From CAYUVH01 sp964448135 (GTDB lineage: Bacteria > Verrucomicrobiota > Verrucomicrobiia > Limisphaerales > UBA8199), in contig CAYUVH010000054.1 of NCBI GenBank assembly GCA_964448135.1, forward strand, positions 1 through 64,000: DNA of 64,000 nucleotides, written 5' to 3'. A program made the translations under genes and the position numbers. The notes beneath the pieces are model-generated. The model ran no database searches and was not told where the DNA came from. It saw nothing but the letters and a program-made list of their open reading frames with translations. Shown in pieces: positions 59,204 to 64,000 of the stretch; within the stretch, counting starts at the first letter, position 1, and the number at the start of each line of letters is the position of its first letter.

Positions 59204-61015
59204 TCAGCCGGCCTCCGCCCGGCTGATCACAAATATCGCGAGGTCGGCGTTGCGATTGGGATCCTCGAAGATGTCCTTGCCGGCTTCGGTGTCGAGGGCG
59301 ATGCGGCGATGAATCTTCAACCCCTTGGCCGCGCAGAAATCCTCGAAGTCCGTGATGCTGAAGAAACGGATGTTCGGCGTGTTGTACCACTCGTTGTTCA
59401 GCAGGCCGGTGGACTTTGGCGCGCGCCCTTTCTCGGCCAGCATCTCGCGCAGTCGCCAGTAACCATAGTTCGGAAAGCTCACAATCGCGCTGCGGCCCAC
59501 GCGCAACATTTCCATGATCAGTCCCTCGACGTCGTAAACCGCCTGCAACGTCTGCGACAAAATCACGCAATCAAACTCACCGCTGCCGAACGCGCCCAGT
59601 CCCTTGTTCAAGTCCGCCTGGATTACATCCAATCCGCGGCCGATGCAGGTGAGGATATTCCGTTCGTCCAGCTCCACGCCAACCAGCCGGCGGGGCTTTT
59701 GCTGCTTGAGCCGCGCCAGCAAACCGCCCGAGCCGCAGCCCAGGTCCAGCACACTCGTGCCGGACGGCGTCAGTTCGACGATGCGATCGTAATCCAGCCG
59801 GTGTTGCGCAAAAATGCTCGTGGGCCCGGGCGCATCCTGCAATGCCTGCGCCTGACCGCTGGTGGCGGCGAGGTTGTCCAGAAAAGCGCGCGTCATCTCG
59901 CCGTAAACCGCAAAATCATCCGGCAGCAAAAATGCGTCGTGCCCGCAATTACTCCGCACCTCGCAATAATTCACGGGCGCTTTGTTCGCCAAAAGCGCGT
60001 TCACGATGTCCCGCGACTGGCTGGGCGGGAAAAGCCAGTCGCTCGAGAAACTCAGCACCAGCCACCGGCAGGTCGAGAGCTTGAACGACTTCGCGCGCTG
60101 CGCCGCCGTCGCGCCCAGGTCGAACAAATCCATCGCGAGCGAAAGCGTCACGTAACTGTTCGCGTCAAAGCGCTCGACAAATTTCATTCCCTGGTGGCCG
60201 AGATAGGAACCCACCGAAAAAGTCTTTTCGAACTCATTGGCCACCTTGCGCGGTTCAAGGCGGTCAGCCTCGAATTTGGAAGTCATCGCCTCGGGCGAAA
60301 GATACGTGATGTGCCCGATCATCCGCGCCAGCGCGAGGCCGACCTGCGGGCCGTGGGCCTGATCGTAATACTGCCCGTGATGATAATGCGGATCGCGCAG
60401 GATGGCGTTGCGGCCCACGACGTCGAAGGCCACCGCCTGGCTGGTGAGCCGCGGCGAGCTGGCAATGACCACCGCCCCGCGCACCCGATCCGAATGCCGC
60501 GTGGCCCAGGTGAGGGCCTGCTGCCCTCCAAGCGAACCGCCGATTACCGCCAGAAGCTGACCGATGCCGAGATGGTCCAGCAAACGTCGCTGAACTTCGA
60601 CCATGTCGCCGACTGTAATCGTGGGAAAATCCTGGCCATAGCGTTTACCGGTCGCCGGGTTCACGCTGCCGGGACCCGTCGTGCCGCGACAGCCGCCAAG
60701 CAGATTCGGGCAAATCACGAAAAAGCGGTTTGTGTCCACCGGCTTGCCCGGACCCACCATGATTTCCCACCAACCCTGGTCGTCGTCCTCGCTGTGTTTG
60801 GCGACGTGCGAATCGCCACTGATGGCGTGGCAGACAAGAATGGCATTGTCTTTGGCCGGGTTAAGCCGGCCATAGGTTTCGCAAGCGACTGTTACCTCGG
60901 GCAGTTCGCCGTCGCGTTCGAGCTTCAGCGCGCCCTTCAACCGGATGGATTGGGCGTAACGAAGCGGCCGCGCGTGCCGCGTGGTGTCGCTGCTCTCTAG
61001 GGATTTATCACTCAC
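59204..61015 (-). CDS. metXW: MetX-MetW fusion: homoserine O-acetyltransferase joined to MetW methyltransferase-like domain
   Basis: The 603-residue protein is a fusion. Residues about 1-385 are MetX: HARPLRYAQSIRLKGALKLE, CHAISGDSHVAKHS, VIGGSLGGQQALTWATRHSD (nucleophile Ser), SSDWLFPPSQSRDIVNALL (Asp) and NCGHDAFLL (His), an alpha/beta hydrolase fold. Residues about 400-600 are MetW: HRLDYDRIVELTPSGTSVLD, LGCGSGGLLARLKQQKP (SAM motif), GVELDERNILTCIGRGLDVI, and NEWYNTPNIRFFSITDFEDF. MetX acylates homoserine in methionine synthesis and MetW is usually a separate partner needed by some MetX. The GTG start at 61015 overlaps the lipoprotein stop by four bases. Confidence 0.92.
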   Translation of the reverse strand: MSDKSLESSDTTRHARPLRYAQSIRLKGALKLERDGELPEVTVACETYGRLNPAKDNAILVCHAISGDSHVAKHSEDDDQGWWEIMVGPGKPVDTNRFFVICPNLLGGCRGTTGPGSVNPATGKRYGQDFPTITVGDMVEVQRRLLDHLGIGQLLAVIGGSLGGQQALTWATRHSDRVRGAVVIASSPRLTSQAVAFDVVGRNAILRDPHYHHGQYYDQAHGPQVGLALARMIGHITYLSPEAMTSKFEADRLEPRKVANEFEKTFSVGSYLGHQGMKFVERFDANSYVTLSLAMDLFDLGATAAQRAKSFKLSTCRWLVLSFSSDWLFPPSQSRDIVNALLANKAPVNYCEVRSNCGHDAFLLPDDFAVYGEMTRAFLDNLAATSGQAQALQDAPGPTSIFAQHRLDYDRIVELTPSGTSVLDLGCGSGGLLARLKQQKPRRLVGVELDERNILTCIGRGLDVIQADLNKGLGAFGSGEFDCVILSQTLQAVYDVEGLIMEMLRVGRSAIVSFPNYGYWRLREMLAEKGRAPKSTGLLNNEWYNTPNIRFFSITDFEDFCAAKGLKIHRRIALDTEAGKDIFEDPNRNADLAIFVISRAEAG

Positions 61016-61539
61016 TTCGAAGGCTCGGGCGCCGGCTCCGGCACCGTCTCGTATAGGGACTTGCGACTGTCTTCGTCCTGCAGGACGCGCACCGCCGCTT
61101 CGCCCGCCGCCTTGGTGTCCATCGGGCCGATGATCACGACCTGCGCGCCGGTGTCCTTGCTGATGCTAAATTGAAGTCCGCCGCCTTTCGGCGTCAGTCG
61201 GTAAACTCCGTAAGTCGTGCCTTTGACCTTTTTCGATTCCTTCGGTCCCACCTGCGGCGCGCCGAACGACGCCTTCAGGAAAGTCTCCAGCGCCGGATAT
61301 TCCGAATACGGCATCCGCACCACCACGCCGTACTGATCCTCCAGAAAATGCCATGGCCCCTTGAGATTCGACACGGCGTTGGTATCCGTGGGCACGGCAC
61401 CAAACTTTTCCGCCTTGAGCAGGATGAAATATCCGGCGTCACCCTGGCCGGATTTGAAACGGCTTGTGGCGCACCCGGGGAGACACAAAACGATGGCCGC
61501 CAACACTGTGTATGTAATTCGCGCAGTAAACACCGGTTT
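61012..61539 (-). CDS. Putative lipoprotein of unknown function, coupled to metXW
   Basis: The 175-residue product has a lipoprotein signal (YTVLAAIVLCLPGCATSRF, lipobox LPGC). A small domain follows with ILLKAEKFGAVPTDTNAVSN, then TYGVYRLTPKGGGLQFSISK and the last strand VVIIGPMDTKAAGEAAVRVL. A Pro-rich end closes it. Its stop overlaps the start of metXW by four bases (GTGA), so translation of the two is coupled. No clear link to methionine synthesis is known to me. The start at 61539 is taken because the basic lipoprotein leader begins there. Confidence 0.6.
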   Translation of the reverse strand, partial: KPVFTARITYTVLAAIVLCLPGCATSRFKSGQGDAGYFILLKAEKFGAVPTDTNAVSNLKGPWHFLEDQYGVVVRMPYSEYPALETFLKASFGAPQVGPKESKKVKGTTYGVYRLTPKGGGLQFSISKDTGAQVVIIGPMDTKAAGEAAVRVLQDEDSRKSLYETVPEPAPEPSK

Positions 61540-61594
61540 CATTGTGCACGAGACTGGGTCAATTTCCAGCAAATAGCTCCGCTACCACGGTGGC

Positions 61595-62233
61595 TCAGGG
61601 ATTTGCGGGCAGCGGATGAACGAAGTACAGCAACTCGTTCTTTTCGAACGCACCGGGATGATTTTTGAAACCAGTCTTGGTGCTCGTATCGGTGTAATTA
61701 TTGCGGCCCGCCTGGATGATCTCCGGGCCTTCGGCACGAATGCTCGCCTCGGTCTTGGTGCTGGGACGGACAATCGCGATGTGACCCGGCAGATGCGGGT
61801 CGGGATTCTTGCACGTGACGACCACCAACTGGCCCTCATTCGCCAACTGCTGCGCGGCCACGGGAGAAGCGACTGCACGCCAGCCTTGGTTGGTCCCGGC
61901 CGCGCGGAGCCAGTTCTGCTGAGCGTTGGCCAGCAGGCTCGCCGAGTGTTCGGGAGGACGCAGCAGATAAACGCCCAGCTTCTCCGCGGCCGCGGCGGCG
62001 AAGGCGCTGCAATGAGTGTGCGATGTGCTGTTGGTGTAAACCTTGCCGTTGGGCTCTCCCGTGCGCCAGTTCACCTGCCGCCCGGCGAGCCAGAGCTGTT
62101 CCACGTGCATCGAATCGAGCGCGCGGGCGAGTTTTTGTCCCTGCTCGGTGATTTCGCTCGCGCTCGTCGAGTCCGGGCAAACGCCGCACAGGACAAGCAC
62201 CAGGACGGCGAGACTCTTGAGTATTGTGCGCAT
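61595..62233 (-). CDS. Secreted cysteine-hydrolase-like (CHAP/NlpC-type) protein
   Basis: The 212-residue protein has a signal peptide (LKSLAVLVLVLCGVCPDSTS). The core contains TNSTSHTHCSAFAAAAAEKL (candidate catalytic Cys) and PDPHLPGHIAIVRPSTKTEA (candidate His). IQAGRNNY follows as the third polar residue position. The order Cys-His-Asn and the strand around GHIAIV fit CHAP or NlpC/P60 peptidoglycan hydrolases. The match is by motif order only. It lies 22 bases after the transketolase-related genes, in the same direction, and could be a separate transcript. Confidence 0.6.
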   Translation of the reverse strand: MRTILKSLAVLVLVLCGVCPDSTSASEITEQGQKLARALDSMHVEQLWLAGRQVNWRTGEPNGKVYTNSTSHTHCSAFAAAAAEKLGVYLLRPPEHSASLLANAQQNWLRAAGTNQGWRAVASPVAAQQLANEGQLVVVTCKNPDPHLPGHIAIVRPSTKTEASIRAEGPEIIQAGRNNYTDTSTKTGFKNHPGAFEKNELLYFVHPLPANP

Positions 62234-62273
62234 ACGGCAGAATAAACTTAAAATCCGACCCGCCGCAACACCC

Positions 62274-63173
62274 CTACCGCTGCAGATTCCGGATGACAGT
62301 CAGGACGGCTTCGGTATCTATGCCTGCCTGGCGGCGCAGGTAGTCTTGGGAACCAACCTGATTCAACGCCGCCGGATTCGCCGCCAACGAAATGATGCGA
62401 GGACCTTGAAGATACTCGCGCAGGAGCGAGCCGAGGCCACCCACCGACAGATGCTCCTCAAGCACCACGACCGATTTGAACGCTTCAAGCGTCCGGCACG
62501 CGTCGGGGGCCAGAGGTTGTAACCACGGGAAAGAATAAACGGTCAGGAATACTCCCTCGGCTTCAAGACGGCGCGCGGCTTCCAGCGCTACTTTCAAAAT
62601 GGAGCCCGTCGCCACGATGGCACAATCGCTCCTGCCCTCAAGCACTCGCAACGGGCCGGCGGGCAGACCGGAAACGGAGTGCAAGTTGGGTTCACCCGCT
62701 TTGCCGAGGCGCAAATATGACGGGCACGGATTCGCCACGAGCCAGTCCACGCATTGCCGCGTTTCGCCCGGATCAGCCGGCGAAAGAACGGTCAACTGCG
62801 GAAGGGACCGCATGGCCGCGATATCCTGCACCGCGTGGTGCGAGTAGCCGAGATTGCCGTAAGCAAAGCCCGCGCCGACCGCCACCACGGTCACCGGCAG
62901 CTGGTGATAACCGATATCGTTGCGAATCTGTTCCAGGCACCGGAGCGTGGGAAAGTTCGCGATCGAGTACGTGAAAACGTGGTAGCCCTCGGAGGCAAGG
63001 CCGGCGGCCACACCCGTCATATTTTGTTCGGCGACGCCTGCGTTGAGATAGCGGTCAGGAAATTCCGCGACGAAGGGCTCGACGACCGAGAAACCAAGAT
63101 CACCGACCACAAGGAAGATATCGGGCCGCTGCCGCGCCTGAACGATAAGTTGTTGGATGAAAGCCGTTCTCAT
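62274..63173 (-). CDS. Transketolase, C-terminal half (split transketolase)
   Basis: The 299-residue subunit has the pyrimidine-binding domain with RYLNAGVAEQNMTGVAAGLA (catalytic Glu) and FTYSIANFPTLRCLEQIRND, and the C-terminal transketolase domain (DCAIVATGSILKVALEAARR, FKSVVVLEEHLSVGGLGSLL). Together with the preceding gene it forms a split transketolase/1-deoxyxylulose-synthase-like thiamine-diphosphate enzyme. It overlaps the N-terminal subunit gene by four bases (63170-63173). Confidence 0.88.
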   Translation of the reverse strand: MRTAFIQQLIVQARQRPDIFLVVGDLGFSVVEPFVAEFPDRYLNAGVAEQNMTGVAAGLASEGYHVFTYSIANFPTLRCLEQIRNDIGYHQLPVTVVAVGAGFAYGNLGYSHHAVQDIAAMRSLPQLTVLSPADPGETRQCVDWLVANPCPSYLRLGKAGEPNLHSVSGLPAGPLRVLEGRSDCAIVATGSILKVALEAARRLEAEGVFLTVYSFPWLQPLAPDACRTLEAFKSVVVLEEHLSVGGLGSLLREYLQGPRIISLAANPAALNQVGSQDYLRRQAGIDTEAVLTVIRNLQR

Positions 63174-63973
63174 GCGCCACCGATTTCCTTCAACGCCTGC
63201 TCGAGTTGCGCGGGGTTGGGCGATTTGTAATGCCAGGGCAACTGGTTCTCCATGTAGCCGACGCCCTTGCCTTTGACCGTGCGGGCGATAAGACAGGACG
63301 GTTTGCTGGATTCATATGGTAGCGCCTGCAACGCGGCGCGGATTTGCGCGTGGTCGTGGCCATCGATTTCCTTCACTGCCCAGCGGCAGGCGCGGAATTT
63401 GTCGGCCAACGGTTCGAGATCGATTACTTCGGAGACGGAGCCAAGACTTTGAATCTGGTTGTAGTCCACGATCACCGCGAGATTGTCGAGGCGATGCTGG
63501 GGGGCGAGGAGGATGGATTCCCAATTGGACCCTTCATCCAACTCGCCGTCACTGAGCATCGCGATCACGCGCCATTTGAGATTTCGCCGTTTGGCCGCGA
63601 GGGCTTTGCCGGTCGCAAACGGCAGGCCATGTCCGAGCGATCCAGTCGAAAACTCCACCCCCGGCACCTTGTGGCTGATGTGAGTCATCAGTCGCGAGCC
63701 GTCGCGGCCGTAGGTTTCGAGTTCGACCGCCGGAAAAAAGCCCTTGAGCGCCAGCGCAGCGTACACCGCCGAGCAACAATGTCCCTTGCTGAGAATGAAA
63801 CGATCGCGCTCCGCCCAGCGCGCGTCGGAAGGCTGCACGCGCAGGAAATCGGTATAGAGCACGGCCAGAATGTCCGTCATCGAAAGCGCCCCTCCGACAT
63901 GCGAGGCGTTGGCGCGATGAACCATCTCTACCGTGGCACGGCGGATTTGAGCGGCGAAGGCGATGGAGTCCAT
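63170..63973 (-). CDS. Transketolase, N-terminal half (split transketolase)
   Basis: The 267-residue subunit carries the thiamine-diphosphate-binding domain: FILSKGHCCSAVYAALALKG, MTHISHKVPGVEFSTGSLGH, and VIAMLSDGELDEGSNWESIL with GDGE-type SDGELDEG, then the metal-binding N in VDYNQIQSLG. Split transketolases occur in sugar-nucleotide and surface polysaccharide clusters as well as in central metabolism. The upstream bases read as the end of another gene (QTSKAA and TAA, stop at 63979-63981), which suggests that an operon continues beyond the window. Confidence 0.88.
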   Translation of the reverse strand: MDSIAFAAQIRRATVEMVHRANASHVGGALSMTDILAVLYTDFLRVQPSDARWAERDRFILSKGHCCSAVYAALALKGFFPAVELETYGRDGSRLMTHISHKVPGVEFSTGSLGHGLPFATGKALAAKRRNLKWRVIAMLSDGELDEGSNWESILLAPQHRLDNLAVIVDYNQIQSLGSVSEVIDLEPLADKFRACRWAVKEIDGHDHAQIRAALQALPYESSKPSCLIARTVKGKGVGYMENQLPWHYKSPNPAQLEQALKEIGGA

Positions 63974-64000
63974 TTTGATTACGCGGCTTTCGACGTTTGC

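Noticed and set aside
59309..61000. 563-codon plus-strand frame opposite metXW
   Set aside because: Antisense shadow of a clearly recognised fusion gene, rich in Arg and His, with no motif.
63979..64000. A separate partial gene at the right edge
   Set aside because: Only seven codons (QTSKAA and a stop) are visible, too few to support a feature. It is mentioned under the transketolase N-terminal subunit.

Overview
The window looks like a chromosome segment of a Verrucomicrobiota bacterium, probably of the Pedosphaera/Limisphaera kind. This is inferred from its gene families, not from a marker gene. The evidence is GC-rich DNA, few Shine-Dalgarno sequences, secreted proteins with Ig-like and RCC1-like repeats that end in a characteristic ...RFYR...-type C-terminus, an H-X9-DG prepilin, DUF1080 and GH109-type proteins, a XylR-type AraC regulator, a sulfatase, and several dispersed palindromic repeat families. 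No rRNA or tRNA gene and no CRISPR array was seen.

Left part (1-12 kb): the tail of an M48-like peptidase, an AsmA-like anchored protein, and two RlaP-type nucleotidyltransferases. Between these lies a RAYT (REP-associated tyrosine transposase) among several copies of its palindromic repeat. The 3' end of the second RlaP gene is duplicated on the far side of an RCC1-like secreted protein. An FAD amine oxidase, a ParD antitoxin with a truncated ParE toxin, and a large autotransporter-repeat protein follow. A decayed second RAYT end sits beside another REP copy at 11.3 kb.

11.5-20.7 kb: a 6-phosphogluconolactonase-like propeller divergent from a MarR regulator with a perfect palindrome at its start, several secreted or membrane proteins of unknown function, and a beta-carbonic anhydrase.

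19.5-30.6 kb is the most coherent system. A CarH/LitR-like MerR regulator with an adenosylcobalamin-binding photosensor domain is divergent from an eight-gene operon. Seven of the eight genes form two blocks joined by 4-base overlaps. The operon encodes two CrtN/CrtI-type desaturases/oxidases, an aldehyde dehydrogenase, an acyltransferase, a glycosyltransferase, a thioredoxin-fold protein, an SRPBCC protein and a UV damage endonuclease. Three pairs of TAGACA-type repeats spaced exactly 11 bp lie in the divergent promoter region. I infer a light-induced photoprotection regulon: a glycosylated and acylated, probably C30, carotenoid plus UV DNA repair. No phytoene/squalene synthase gene is in the window.

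30.6-46.9 kb: a DUF1460 amidase with an unusual CGGTTACA repeat cluster upstream, a decayed methyltransferase-like membrane gene, a PIG-L deacetylase, a Gfo/Idh/MocA oxidoreductase, small proteins, a mosaic secreted protein, a HEAT / response regulator-DUF4388 / small protein operon, an RGG-rich protein and an NtrC-type regulator.

47-64 kb: mostly carbohydrate functions (GH109-like protein, DUF1080 protein with sugar epimerase, sulfatase, GH78 rhamnosidase divergent from a XylR-type regulator). The window ends with a MetX-MetW fusion, a lipoprotein, a cell-wall-hydrolase-like protein and a split transketolase.
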